Assembly (NCBI RefSeq): GCF_027887165.1
Contig: NC_077227.1
Location: 543,239,189 to 543,303,188, forward strand
Direction of reading: 5' to 3'
DNA length: 64,000 bases
From: Monodelphis domestica
Lineage: Eukaryota > Chordata > Mammalia > Didelphimorphia > Didelphidae
In this document: positions 53,961-64,000 of the stretch, in pieces
Position numbering within the stretch: position 1 is the stretch's first letter
Layout of the letters: each line of letters starts with the position of its first letter
Position numbers and translations under genes: made by a program
The notes under the pieces: model-generated
Database searches by the model: none
What the model saw: only the letters and a program-made list of their open reading frames with translations
Told to the model about the DNA's origin: nothing

Positions 53961-54879
53961 CACTCTTTCCACTGTATCTTGATGAAATAGAGAAACATAG
54001 ACAGACAAAAAGCCAGCTTTCCGAAAATGTTCTAAATTTCATGTTATTTGAAATCCTGGCTTCCTTTAAAAAGCATCACCCATGAGGTAATGCTTATCCA
54101 TCTGATTTACCTCTCAAAGTGTATCAGAAAAAATAAAAGAGAATGTATTGGCCTTTCACCTTTTCTAACTACATTGTGAGCCCTTGGTAATAAGGATTTA
54201 AATGAATTTGAGAAAAAGTTAGTTAGTCCCTGATGAGGTGTTTTTCATATCATAAATCCTTGACACAAGCTCCTCAGAGTCTAGAGCCATTGCGCAGAAG
54301 GAAGGCCATTCCCTTTGGACTATTCTAGGTGGTAAATAGCCCCAAGATTATCAGAGCAGGTGATGGGTGTTTCCTTTAAAAATAAGATTCTGATTTTACC
54401 TTTATGAAACAAGTTTCTAACATAGTCTGTCCTTATCTCACAATCTCTTGATTCGATGCCTATCTATCCTTCCCCCACTTCATACAACAAGTAATAACCT
54501 AGACAGCATTGTTGTCATCCAAAAATGGAACAAAAGATGAAGCTCCTCAGAGTTTTAAAGTAAGTAATATTTTTATTGTATATATTATGTGTATACATCA
54601 TATATGTGCATATATCCATTGTACATTATCTTCATTTCTATTTATTCTTCTGATTTCCAAGGAGTAATCAGTTTGAGACCTTGTCAACACAATAAAATCC
54701 AAAGAGACAGCCAGGGGCAGATTCAATTCTGGGGAAATACAGAAAAGACCTATTATCATGGAAACACTGAATTTGCATTTTTGCTGTACTTGTAAGTCAT
54801 AATACCAGGCAAGCTAATGCAATCCCCTCAAAGAAGCCTTTTATATCTAATGACAAGGATATGTGCCTCCAGGGTGGTT
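53961..54879. other. Unassigned sequence
   Basis: No recognised repeat or supported coding region. A TA/TG-rich stretch at 54570-54620 is simple sequence. Confidence 0.4.
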
Positions 54880-54882
54880 AGA

Positions 54883-55461
54883 TTATATATCTTTCATCAC
54901 TCCTCTGAAATAGTCCCTCTCTTTCTTTGGGTACTCCCCATTCTGGGTGGAAAGGAGCCTCATTTTGAAGGGAAACAAGGGAGTAATGGAAGCCACACAG
55001 AGGGGACTGATGTATTGTGGAGAGTTGACTTCAGCTCTTCCAGGTAGAAAGAAATGGGTTTGTGCCACAGCAGGGCTCCAGTGAACTGTGGCATGCCTGA
55101 GGTGGAGAGCATCCTGGGGAACAGGGGAACACAAGCAGTCATCTTCCTTCAACCTGGGCCTGATAAATCCCAGAACCGGCAGGTCACGTGCACTTCGGCA
55201 TGTGTACTCCAAGGCTTGCCGAGCCAGCTCTTTAATCATCTCGGTATTAAAAATGGATCCTGAAAAGCATTCCCAAAGGGAATGCGTTGTATACATTTCT
55301 CTCATTTCTTTGAAGAAAGTAATATCATTATTGTAACCAGTCCCTCCCAAACAGCCAAGGCAAGAGAGTGTGGAGGTTGGTGGGGGGATATTGGAGGGGG
55401 GGGAGGGCAGCCACACAGACGCAAGCAGTTCTAGACTTGAGCAGACTATCAACAGCTGCAA
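54883..55461 (-). other. 192-codon open frame in a CpG-retaining unique block, function unknown
   Basis: This is the longest open frame in the window outside repeats. It is not repetitive and matches no family I recognise. The middle third reads FNTEMIKELARQALEYTCRSARDLPVLGFI, which has normal amino-acid composition and could be a conserved exon. The first third (PSPPSNIPPPTSTLSC) and last third look random. In-frame ATG at 55461 has no special context. Possible splice signals exist (a pyrimidine-rich CTTTCTTCAAAG before the good segment and CAGGTTGAAG after it, minus strand) but neither is strong. The underlying DNA has six CpGs in 110 bp (55177-55286). It may equally be a conserved regulatory element whose frame is open by chance. 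I do not claim a gene. Confidence 0.25.
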
Positions 55462-55790
55462 GGTTAATTATGGTTTTTTTTTTCCTCCTCCTAAATCTCA
55501 GCTTTAGAAATAAAAGATAAGAAATTCTTTAGAGTAATTATAGGCTGCTGAGCCCTTATGGTAATAATAAAGAAAAATATCTGACTGATTTACAGCAGGA
55601 AGAGGAGGCAGTGACAGTAGCAATGCAGGTTGGAGGGGGAAAATAATTAAAATCAGCTTTTCCACTATCTTGACTAAGCTGTCAATCAGTCTCTGGAAGA
55701 AAAGAAATGCTAATGAAATATTAATATGGTTCTTTAGATTTTATATAACATTCTTTTGTTCCCAGCTACTGTTCCAGTTTGTCAGTCAAA
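55440..55790. promoter_or_regulatory. Candidate conserved noncoding/enhancer-like element
   Basis: Unique sequence with three TAATTA palindromes (55465-55470, 55535-55540, 55644-55649), TAATGA and ATTAAT at 55711-55723, a CAGCTG E-box at 55453-55458 and several CAATCA/TGATT motifs. Homeodomain proteins bind TAAT cores, and clustered sites beside E-boxes are common in developmental enhancers. No repeat family explains the block. Function is inferred from motif density alone. Confidence 0.3.
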
Positions 55791-57350
55791 GGGGTCAGGT
55801 GCGAAAGGAGGCGAAGACCAGTCTTCTGAGAAGGGGTGGTGGAGTGAGCTGGGGGAGGAGTGTTCAGGGATCCACAGGGTTTGGCTACAAAAGAGCCTGG
55901 AACCTGACATCATCGTGAGAGCCTTTATTGACAGCCACCACTTGATGTAGCCTTTTTGGAGAAATCCTAGAAGTGCTAGCAGGCAATATAAGATTGTTTT
56001 TTCCCCTTCCTTTTTTTCCCTTCTTCTTTTCTTTTTTTTCCACACTGACAGACACTGAATGTCAGCAATCATCATGATATAATCAGTGCTGGCTTTATAA
56101 TATCTCTAAGTGGTTTCAAAGTCTACAGATGCCAGACAGTTTTGAAATCTCAGGGAAATTGTATCTCAGAGGTAGTCTTAAGACTAGACAGAGCCCCCAC
56201 ATTTTTCTGTTTGATCAAATCAATCACTCTGAGCCAGTTTTCAAAGTTGATGGCAGGGCAAGGAATCTATGTGTGTTGGGGGCAGGGGTGGTGCTGGTAG
56301 TGGTTATTGATTATGCATATGCTTATATGAAATTACTCCAGTAATAAAGCATTTTTCAATAGAAGAAGCCACACAATGTAAGTAAAGTTTTGAGGCACAT
56401 TTATATAATCCATTGGTCAAAAGTCCATTCGTATGGGGCTCTCCTTGCTGGTGAAAACTAATTATTCAGTGCTCCCCACTTTCATGAGAAGTAGTGCTGG
56501 CAAGAGTTACAGAGAAGAAAGATCCTGGTCTTGGGGCTCCCAGCTTTGAGAATGAAAATTCCTTCAGGGAAAGATAGACTGACAAGAAGATGCCACTGGT
56601 ACCTGGATCATACTCCTATTCCCAGAATACTTGACTAGTCTTTGGGGAATTTCCCCTGGAAATTGAGAGATCTGAGGCTCTCTGTCTGGGTTGAACTATC
56701 TCCCAATGGGAAAGGAATATTCTGATATATATAGATATATATAGATATATATAGATATATATGAAATATATATATACATATTCACATCTATATAACTTCT
56801 CTGATTTCTGTTTGCTATTGGCTTACATAAATGAACTTATTTGCTATTTGCCATATGTGTTCATTGTGGAATTGTCTGTTGGTGGGAAGGAATATATAGT
56901 TTGAAGAATGCCTTGCCCATTAAAGGATAGTAATCAGGAGCTCAGCTTGAACTTAAATATTATTTCCCATAGACTAATAATAAGCAGAGGGGAGCAGATA
57001 GATATAATTCTTGCCCAATACCAGTCTCTCTCTGAGATGTGATTCTAAATTCCTACTTTGCTTCCTGGCAGAAATCAGTCTCCCTTGGAGAAGGGTAGAT
57101 GGAGGAGTCTAGAAATATTTTTCCTTCCCTATCTGTCACATCTATATAGACTTGTATATGTCCACATAACTTGCATGGGCACCATAAAAAACACCCTTTA
57201 TACTTCTCATCTGAAGGCTTCTAATACAGAACTAATTGTTTCATTAAAAAGTACAAATGAAAGGAATGGTTAAACATAGAAATTAGTTAGTCAATGTCAT
57301 TTATTCCATAACCACAAAAATCATCATTCACAATTATCAAAATTCCTTAT
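55791..57350. other. Unique sequence, with AT simple repeat at 56724-56780
   Basis: 55800-56340 remains GC-richer than average and free of recognised repeats. Three frames on two strands (55670-55950 and 55782-56075) overlap, so none is credible as coding. 56724-56762 has four ATATATAGAT units, followed by TA-rich sequence. Beyond 56800 nothing is recognised. Confidence 0.45.
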
Positions 57351-57354
57351 CTCA

Positions 57355-57514
57355 TGTGGTGACCACAAAGTGACAAGGAAATCACTTTAAAAGACTGATA
57401 TATATTAATTTAAGGTCGCCAAGGAATTCAGCTATGTAATTCCTAAATGAAAACTCAAGTCAGCAGTCAACCTTTTATGGAGTTTTTAATTACAAACAGG
57501 AGGAAGAAAGGTAT

Positions 57515-57583
<69 letters not shown>

Positions 57584-58307
57584 GAATAGGGCTAAAATAC
57601 CCCCTCTGTTTAGGCTGGGCCAAAAGGCCCAAGCCCTTAGATAGCTGAGGCAAAGAAAAGAGATCAGTCCCTATCACTCACGTGACCAAAATGGAGAAAC
57701 AGTCTCAGGGGCCTCCACTTCCAGCCTCCTTCAGAGCAAGCCTTCTCAGAGCAAAACCTCTCGAACCCTCCAGTCCTCAGACCCCGCTATCTTTAAGGAA
57801 ACCATCTAAGTTCCCTCCCCTCAGTTCTCACATCTACCAATCACTGTCCATGTCTTCCCTGTGCCAATGGTGGCTCTAGTTTAACCCAGGACCACCCAGA
57901 GGTCTGCCCCTTTGCACATGTCTGTTGAAGGTCATATTCTCAAATAATTAAATCTTGATCCTTGCTGCAGCCCTTCCTAAATCCTTTTACTCTGAGTAGG
58001 GTGGAGATTGTAGTTTCAAGACCTGGTTCTGTCATTCCAAGTATCTCTATTGTATCAATTCTAAAATCAATCATGACTCAAAGAACTTCCTGTTCTATGC
58101 TTAAGCATAGGTCAAAGCTCTTTCCATTTGTTTAGCAAAAGGTTTCTGTCCTAAAGTAGTCTTAGGTAGGGAGAAGGATCCTCCCATGCCAAGGGGGTTC
58201 ACATTCCAATAGAGTTCTTACTATCAGTAGGAAATTTTTTCCAGTATGAAATTTCCCAATGGGGAAATTTCCAACATTCATAAGTCTAAGAAATTTTAAG
58301 GTTTACA
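57355..58307 (-). mobile_element. Solo LTR B, 953 bp, target duplication CTCA, with internal (GA)n
   Basis: Begins TGTGGTGACCACAAAG and ends TTTAAGGTTTACA. CTCA occurs directly before (57351-57354) and after (58308-58311). It shares with LTR A the block AATGAAA.ACTCAAGTCAG followed by TTTTATGG.GTTTTTAATTACAA and a purine run. Here that run has grown to a 65-bp (GA)n at 57516-57580. The minus strand of the shared block gives TTGTAATTAAAAACTCCATAAAA, a possible poly-A region about 140 bp from the low-coordinate end, so minus orientation is likely. No retroviral genes adjoin it. Confidence 0.8.
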
Positions 58308-58311
58308 CTCA

Positions 58312-59480
58312 GGCTCTCTCCATCTTGGTTGTCCACCTCTGGATTACTTCAAGTTTACCAATATTCTTCCAAAACTATGTTACCTATACTGAATCCAATA
58401 TTCCAGCTGTAGTCTGAAAAGGGCAAGGTATAAAGTGAAACATTCCTCATTCTTGAGAACACTATGGTACTCAAAAGTGAGAGGTCACATGGCAGAGTTG
58501 AAAGAGAGTCATCCTAGAACTCCTCACAACCTTTTGGTGTCCTGAATAACTCCCTAAGACAATAAAATGCAGAATACTTATCTGGCCATACTGGTAAAGG
58601 AGATTCCTCATTGAGAATTCCCTAAAACAATAAATTCATAGTTCATGACAAAACTATATAAATGCAGGCCCAGGTCACATTATCTATTTTTTGCCACATT
58701 ATGGTTTTGACTCATATAAAATTTACAATCCATTATAATCCCTTAATCTTTCTCAGGTAAAATGGTACCAAATATGCCTACCTTTTGTGTGCTTGTGAAG
58801 TCTGTGCTTTGAACCCAAGTGTAAGAATTTATATTTATTCCTGTTGGGATAGCCTGATCTTTTAAAATCTAGCCTCTACTTTCCAATATGTTTGATCTTC
58901 TTAGGTTTAGTTTATCTGCAAATATAGCAAGCATGCCAACTCTGTTTTTAGCCAAATTGCTGATAAAAAACAAACAAACAAATAAACAAAAATCAAAAAT
59001 ACAGGGCCAGGCAGAGATCCATGGGCTATTCCATTGGACACCACCTTCTAAACAGATGTCAAAACACATAGTGACTATTCTTTGAGTCTTACCACTCAAC
59101 CACTTCCAAATCTACCCAGTTGTACAATCTAATACATATATCTTCCTTTCCTCCAAAAATTAAAAGTTTGAAATCAAATACTTTGTTGAAATCAAAGACA
59201 CAGAGACTGAATTTTTCTTCATTTACAAATTTAGTAACCAAATAATGATGATGACAATTTTGAAGAAGCCTTGTCTGGCTTTTATTAAACACAATTTCCT
59301 TTCCTAGGATTTCACCAACAATATATTTTATAATTAATTCTAGGTTTTTGCCAGAAACAAAAATTGAATTATCTGACCTATAATTATAGATATAATCTGA
59401 TTCCCAAAGCTCTTTGGTTATGGTATTGGGGTGACACAAACATTATTCAGTTTTTAAAAAATAGAACATTTGCCCTTCAT
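58312..59480 (-). repeat. Ancient unnamed interspersed repeat, probably minus strand
   Basis: Text such as GGATTACTTCAAGTTTACC, AATCCAATATTCCAGCTGTAGTCTGA, CAGGCAGAGATCCATGGGCTATTCC, TAAAAGTTTGAAATCAAATACTTTG, CTTGTCTGGCTTTTATTAAACAC and AATTCTAGGTTTTTGCCAG matches an old vertebrate repeat that I recognise in reverse but cannot name securely (CR1/L3-like LINE is one option). The AAAC run at 58968-58990 is an internal expansion. The 116-codon minus frame at 59089-59439 (TRLLQNCHHHYLVTKFVNEE) is part of it. Confidence 0.45.
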
Positions 59481-60840
59481 AGGGAACCTATGACTTCATT
59501 GGTATGGGGAACTTTTGGATGAGGAAACTCCTACCAATACAGGTTTGTAGCTTCTCTGCAATGTAGAATTTCATAGAGTTGCCTAGAACACTAGGAAAAG
59601 AAATGACCTGTTCTGTGTCACATAATCACTTTATGTCAAAGGTGGTTCTTGAACCCAGTTTATCATGGCTTCTCTGTCTTTCATTGTACTATATTCATTT
59701 CTGTATGCATCTATCTCTTCATTAGAGAAAGGGCTCCCAGGGGTAAAGGATTATTGTTGTTTTAAAAATTTGCATCCCCAAAGTCTTGAAGAGGTTTGTC
59801 TAGTGAATGCTATATACTAAATTGTTCCTATAGATTTCTGTTTCTTTGGGTAATATCTTGTTCCAAGAATGATATTCATCTAAAGCTCTATATTAGAATT
59901 GGCCTACGAGTAGGTACCAAATCCTGCTCCCTAAAGCCATCATTATGAAGAAGTTCAATTCTTTATGCTTTCTAATACAAATAAAAGAGTTGGCGCAAAA
60001 GAGTGAAGTTTATGTGATAGCATTCTGCTATCTGTAGCAAGTCTCATAGTAAGTTTGCTGTTTACACATTACATAGATCAGAGACCATAGAATGTGCAAG
60101 TTCAAAGGGAACTTAACAATCATTTATTTCATCATGAATAAAACAATTGGACTAGATGAACTCTGAGGTCCCTTCCAGTTCTAAATCTATGCTTCTATGA
60201 TCCTGAACTCCAGGCAATTACTCTTTCTCATACTCTCTCCTTATACTCCCTCCCATTGTTGCAACACCAGAGTTCAATCTGGGCCAGTGGATAATGTGGT
60301 TTAAATAAAATACAACGGATTCCATATTCTTCTAGATTCACCAATAAACATAACCTTCTTGAACTATTTCAGATTTCTAATATATGTTTTAGGATATATT
60401 TCTGCTGAAACTAGTGGTATCTAAGCCATGATTGCTTACTTGGAATATTCAATGATTGTAAATCATCTGAGAAAAGACTTTAAAATAAGTATATTTGTGC
60501 TATGCTATGAAATTAATATTTTATTTCCCCTCCCCTTTCTTCCATATCTGTCATCTAGGGGTCAAGGCATGATTCAAAGTGCAGCCTTGTCCATTTTTCC
60601 AGAGGGCAAAACTATGAAGTATGGAAAACAGTTTTCTAGGTAGAACATATTTCTTTAGAAAACTGACAGAGGTTGTGAGATTTTGTTTGATAAATAACTT
60701 GAGAACAATGTGAGTGCTTGCTTCAGTGAAAGTATTTATTCAGGCCCACCATGCTTTCTGAAATTGTACAGAAAAGGACATATTTAAATGATTAAACTTA
60801 TATATAAAACCCAGTTCTACAAAGATCCAAAAGTGCAATA
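59481..60840. other. Mostly unassigned, with MIR-type pieces at 59560-59700 and 60075-60205
   Basis: 59560-59700 (GACCTGTTCTGTGTCACATAATCAC, TTCTTGAACCCAGTTTATC) is minus. 60075-60205 (AAACAATTGGACTAGATGAACTCTGAGGTCCCTTCCAGTTCTAAATCTATGC) is plus and well preserved. The remainder shows nothing recognised. Confidence 0.5.
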
Positions 60841-60843
60841 TAA

Positions 60844-61276
60844 TTGAGTAGACCTGATCTCCTTACTGCAAGTCCCGACACACAAAAGTCCTTGTTATAT
60901 TCAGCTGCTCAAATGATTTTTCTAACATGTAGTCTGATCATGTCATTCCAATATTCAATAAACTCCCCTGGCTCTCTGTCACACCTAGGATCAAGGGAAA
61001 AATCCTCTGTTTGGCTTTCAAAGCTCTTCATAACTTGGTCCCTTCATACCTTTCTGATTTTCTTATACTTTGCTTCTCTTCACATAAATTACAATCTAAT
61101 TATACTCACTGCTTTTTGCTCAAGCTATCTCATCTCCAAATTCTTCATTTTTACTGGTTGTCTCACATACTGGTCATGTTCTCCCTCTACATCTTCTGAC
61201 TTCCTTGATTTCCTTCAACCCTTTGTTAAAATCTTATTTTCTATGTGCTAGCTTTCTGATATCAATCCCCCAACTC

Positions 61277-61310
<34 letters not shown>

Positions 61311-61455
61311 TTGTAAATAGTTGTTTGTTATTTATTTGTCTGTTTTCTCCCTCATGAATTCCTTTAGGGCAGGGACTATTTTTGCCTTTTTCACTATCTC
61401 TGCCACTTACCCAGTGCCTGGCACAGTGTTAACAGTTAATAAATGCTTCTTGATT
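60844..61455 (+). mobile_element. L2 LINE 3' region
   Basis: AGTCTGATCATGTCATTCC, AATAAACTCCCCTGGCTCTCTGTCACACCTAGGATCAAGG, TTTGGCTTTCAAAGCTCTTC, AACTTGGTCCCTTCATACC, CCTCATGAATTCCTTTAGGGCAGGGAC, CCAGTGCCTGGCACAGTGTTAACAG, TAATAAATGCTTCTTGATTTGACTT run in L2 order to the exact 3' end. A (GT)14 microsatellite sits at 61279-61307. The 135-codon frame at 60844-61251 lies over untranslated L2 sequence and is not a gene. Confidence 0.8.
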
Positions 61456-62029
61456 TGACTTAATTTGACATTAGACTAGGAGCTGGGAAGCTGTATTTCA
61501 AGTCCTACTGGGAAAAGGACATTTTTAGCTCTGCTATGGGCAAGAAAAAAAGTCAAAACAGAAATGGGAATCCTGACTGAAATGAATGGGAGTATCACAA
61601 TGATGAATGAAAGATAAAACTACCCAAATGGGAATTTTCTTCTCTCTTTCCCAACCCAGCGCCATTTATTAAGTACCCATTACATGAAAACAATATGCTG
61701 GGTGGAAAATAACCTGTAGACGGGAAATTGAACAAAACTAGAATTAAAATGATAGATATGAGAAAAATGATAATTGAGAACTTACTGAATCTCAGTATGT
61801 TCAAGTCATCTGACCTGTGTGAACTACATCCCAAATAAAGTTAGACAATGGATTATCAATAGGACAGTTTTTGAGTACTCTGAAAGTGGAAAAAAAAAGG
61901 ATAATTCCCTAATTTTTTGTAAGAACACAATGTGCCATATAACTTTCATTTAATTTTCTGACAGGTATTAAAGTCACTTCCAATGGATGAATGATCACTT
62001 TGAATGCTCCCTCCAAAAAACACCATCAC
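61456..62029. other. Unassigned sequence
   Basis: Traces of the AGCATTTATTA-type repeat may lie at 61650-61700 (GCGCCATTTATTAAGTACCCATTAC). No coding region. Confidence 0.4.
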
Positions 62030-62275
62030 AATATGACCCAGGGTTTCCTTCATTTCCAACTCAACATTGTCATTCCCTGACCATAAGAAGAGTGTAATCT
62101 CTGTGACCTCTACCTTCTGGCTTCCCTAGCTTCTTCTTTCCAGGTTCAATTCAAATCTTACCATTTGTGGAAGGTCTTTCCTTGTCCTCTCTTCTCCTTG
62201 GTACCTCCAAAACACCTTCCAGAACCTTTATTCTAAAATTACTAACCTTTTCTGTAATATAACTTCAAAACAAAG
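62030..62275 (+). repeat. L2 LINE fragment
   Basis: CTCAACATTGTCATTCCCTGACC, CTTCTTTCCAGGTTCAATTCAAATC, TGGAAGGTCTTTCCTTGTCC, CCTTGGTACCTCC and CCTTTATTCTAAA match the L2 3' part without its last 100 bp. Confidence 0.6.
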
Positions 62276-62279
62276 ACCC

Positions 62280-62830
62280 ATCTTAATTTTATTTAATTTA
62301 TATTAATTGATTTGTTTGTTACATTAAAATTCCCAGGTTAACTTCTTCCCTCCCTTCCCTGTGCTAGAGAAGGCATCCTTGGACAAAAAGATACCTATCT
62401 CTTGACATATATACATTAAGTTATGTTTTGCCTATTTTTATTTATTGGTACCATTTCTGGAAGTGGACATACACAAGATATTATTCAAACAATATTTCTG
62501 TTGCCTCATATGATGTTCTCTTTGTTCTGCTCATTTCATTCTTCAAAAATTAAAGTAGGTCTTTTCATGTTTTGTTTTTAATTAACCTACTTGTCATTTC
62601 TTATGGCACCATAGTATTCCATCAAAATTATAGGCCACAATTTGTTCAGCCATTCCCCAATTGATAAGCATCCCCTCTATTTCCAGTTCTTTGCTACCAC
62701 AAAGAAAGCTGCTATAAATATTTTAGAACACATAGATTCTTTTCCTTTCTTCCTGATCATCTTGGGAAATGAACCTAATAGTGGTATTGCTGGTTCAAAA
62801 GATATACACAGTTTTAAAACTCTTTGGCTC
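62280..62830 (-). mobile_element. L1 3' region, minus strand
   Basis: In antisense: TTATGTTTTGCCTATTTTTATTTATTGG, ATTTCTTATGGCACCATAGTATTCCATC, CCACAATTTGTTCAGCCATTCCCCAATTGATAAGCATCCCC, CAGTTCTTTGCTACCACAAAGAAAGCTGCTATAAATATTTTAGAACAC, GAACCTAATAGTGGTATTGCTGGTTCAAAAGATATACACAG. It ends at the ATTGCTGGGTCAAA equivalent. Confidence 0.8.
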
Positions 62831-63199
62831 ATGTTCTTAATAGCAACATTCTATCAGTTTTGCTATTATAATCATATATTATTTCACATATATTATATGT
62901 GTGTTTGTTGTTATTATGGTCTTCATTTCTGGGAGGGCGGAGTCACTGAAAGAGTTTCACATTTTTCTGAATGTATGACAATGCATTAACTATATTCATT
63001 TGAATTCTGAGCCTAACTCATTGTCCATTTATATTGTCTGTTCTATATAGATAGACTGATGGACAATCTTCATTGGTTATCCTTTTGAACTGCATGAAAT
63101 TTCCTGAGTAATAGTCATTCATTGGCTACTTTAAAAAATTGTCTTCAGACAAAACTCTTATATGGTTGTACTTTTTGCAAGCCCACAAGATTGATAAGA
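62831..63199. other. Unassigned sequence
   Basis: No recognised feature. The 115-codon frame at 62642-62989 starts within L1 antisense and is an artefact. Confidence 0.4.
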
Positions 63200-63520
63200 T
63201 TGATAAAGGGTAAAAGACAGTCATTTGATAAACAGTATCACCAAATTTCAATGAGAAATTTAACAAAGTCTCTCATTCTGACCTCGCCTATGAAAGGCAA
63301 AGTTGTAGACTTGAAAACATCATAGTAGAGGTCAAGACTAGTTGAATGCTGAGACTCAGATGCTATTGATCCTTGTCAGCATAGAGGAAGGTCTCTAGTG
63401 AAGTAAAACACATTTTTCTCCTTTTATCTGTTCTGTTCAACATTTTTGTCAGTGATTTGGAAGAGAAAATAGATCATATGCTTATGAAATTTGAATTACA
63501 GAAGCCTGGGAGAACCGGCT
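63200..63520 (+). mobile_element. CR1/L3-like LINE, RT-region fragment
   Basis: GGGTAAAAGACAGTCATTTG, AGACTTGAAAACATCATAGTAGAGG, TTCAACATTTTTGTCAGTGATTTGGAAG, ATGCTTATGAAATTTG correspond to the CR1/L3 ORF2 segment just before FADDTKL (compare the copy at 15.5 kb). Similarity is lost just before the LTR start at 63554. Confidence 0.6.
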
Positions 63521-63553
63521 AAACACTGTTTGCAACAATATCCAAAAGACTTC

Positions 63554-64000
63554 TGTAGCAGACCGCTCCCTGGCTATGGGCAAGGGGAAAACAGTATGTG
63601 CAGATTGCTCAGTCTTGGGCATGCTCAGTAGTGCTCATGGCTGAGAAGGCCTATGACCCTTGACCCCAGCTTCTCCCAGGTTAGGCGGGAAAACAGGTTT
63701 CTTTGTTCTCACCTGGTTAAGAGAAACCACACCTATGCCTTGTCATTGACCAATGAGAATCATCCCTATGTACTGTGTATATTTGCATATCAAAAACTAT
63801 ATCTAGCCCAGCTAGCGCCGCCTTCACTCTCTCTCTGCCCTCTGCTCTCTGCTCTCTGCTCGCTCCTTCTCTTTCAGGCTACCTGATGGCTGTCCTTGCA
63901 GGAGCTTGGCCTCTGGCCAAGCTCCATCTTTAATCTTTCTCTATTCACCTCTCTGACCTGCGTGGTATGGATCTCAGGACTGGAAAAGCCTACAGAATTG
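63554..64000 (+). mobile_element. LTR cut by the window end
   Basis: Starts TGTAGCAGACCGCTCCC. It is unlike the surrounding AT-rich DNA: GC-rich, with several CpGs (GACCGCTC, TAGCGCCGCC, GCTCGCTCC) and a compact promoter-like order. That order is a GACCAATGAG CCAAT box near 63748, TATATTTGCATATC near 63777, a pyrimidine-rich CTCTCTCTCTGCCC/CTGCTCTCTG repeat at 63826-63864, then GGAGCTTGGCCTCTGGCCAAGCTCC, a near-perfect inverted repeat at 63901-63925. The end and any internal retroviral sequence lie outside the window. Orientation is inferred from CCAAT/TATA order. Confidence 0.55.

Noticed and set aside
54960..55336. Plus-strand and second minus-strand frames over the CpG-rich block
   Set aside because: Mutually overlapping; only one reading could be real, and the 192-codon frame has the more protein-like middle segment.
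60844..61251. 135-codon frame that could look like a small membrane protein
   Set aside because: Entirely within the L2 3' untranslated region.

Overview
The window looks like intergenic DNA from a marsupial nuclear genome. It is AT-rich and CpG-poor, and most of it is layered retrotransposon debris. The repeats I recognise are the tRNA-derived marsupial SINE (head GGGCAGCTGGGTGGC, body ending in a ...GGAACCAATAC...GATTCTAAG... segment), marsupial-type L1, L2, CR1/L3-like LINEs, MIR/THER-type CORE-SINEs and several solo LTRs. I cannot tell a didelphid from an Australian marsupial by eye. I found no intact host gene, no convincing spliced exon, no RNA gene, and nothing prokaryotic (no operon, CRISPR array or riboswitch).

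Layout. 0-5.3 kb: old L1/CR1/MIR pieces, then the most intact element, a 2.7 kb RTE/craniofacial-development-protein-2-like non-LTR retrotransposon with a 624-codon reverse-transcriptase frame. 5.3-9.9 kb: L2 and L1 3' ends and SINEs. 9.95-12.5 kb: the 5' part of an L1 on the minus strand, split by a 348-bp solo LTR. 12.5-17.1 kb: SINEs, then an ancient CR1/L3 copy broken by L1 and SINE insertions. 17-27 kb: SINEs, a GA tract, a duplicated block at 22.0 and 23.9 kb, and a 719-bp solo LTR between the two copies. 27-32.1 kb: quiet sequence, a decayed actin retropseudogene at about 30.3-30.95 kb, and an L2 with a SINE nested in it. 32.3-36.6 kb: a cluster of L1 pieces in both orientations, including a twin-priming-like inversion. 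36.6-49 kb: sparse SINEs (one carrying an 80-bp hAT-like insertion), an orphan L1 5'-UTR fragment, a 30-copy TAATA pentanucleotide array and a polypurine tract. 49.8-52 kb: a solo LTR, an L1 3' end and an RPL6 processed pseudogene on the minus strand. 54.9-56.3 kb: the most gene-like or enhancer-like unique block, with retained CpGs and TAATTA clusters. 57.4-64 kb: a 953-bp solo LTR, old LINE debris, and an LTR cut by the window end.

The genes do not form a pathway; the biology here is insertion history. Four LTRs have TG...CA ends and exact 4-bp target duplications (CTTG, CTAG, GGTT, CTCA), and a fifth is tentative (AGTG). Both retropseudogenes and every LINE reading frame carry disabling changes. 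I found no strong candidate for a new biological system. The best leads are the 55-kb unique block, the RTE-like element, the duplicated 22/24-kb block and the hAT-like miniature insertion. All family names come from memory of consensus sequences and would need RepeatMasker to confirm.
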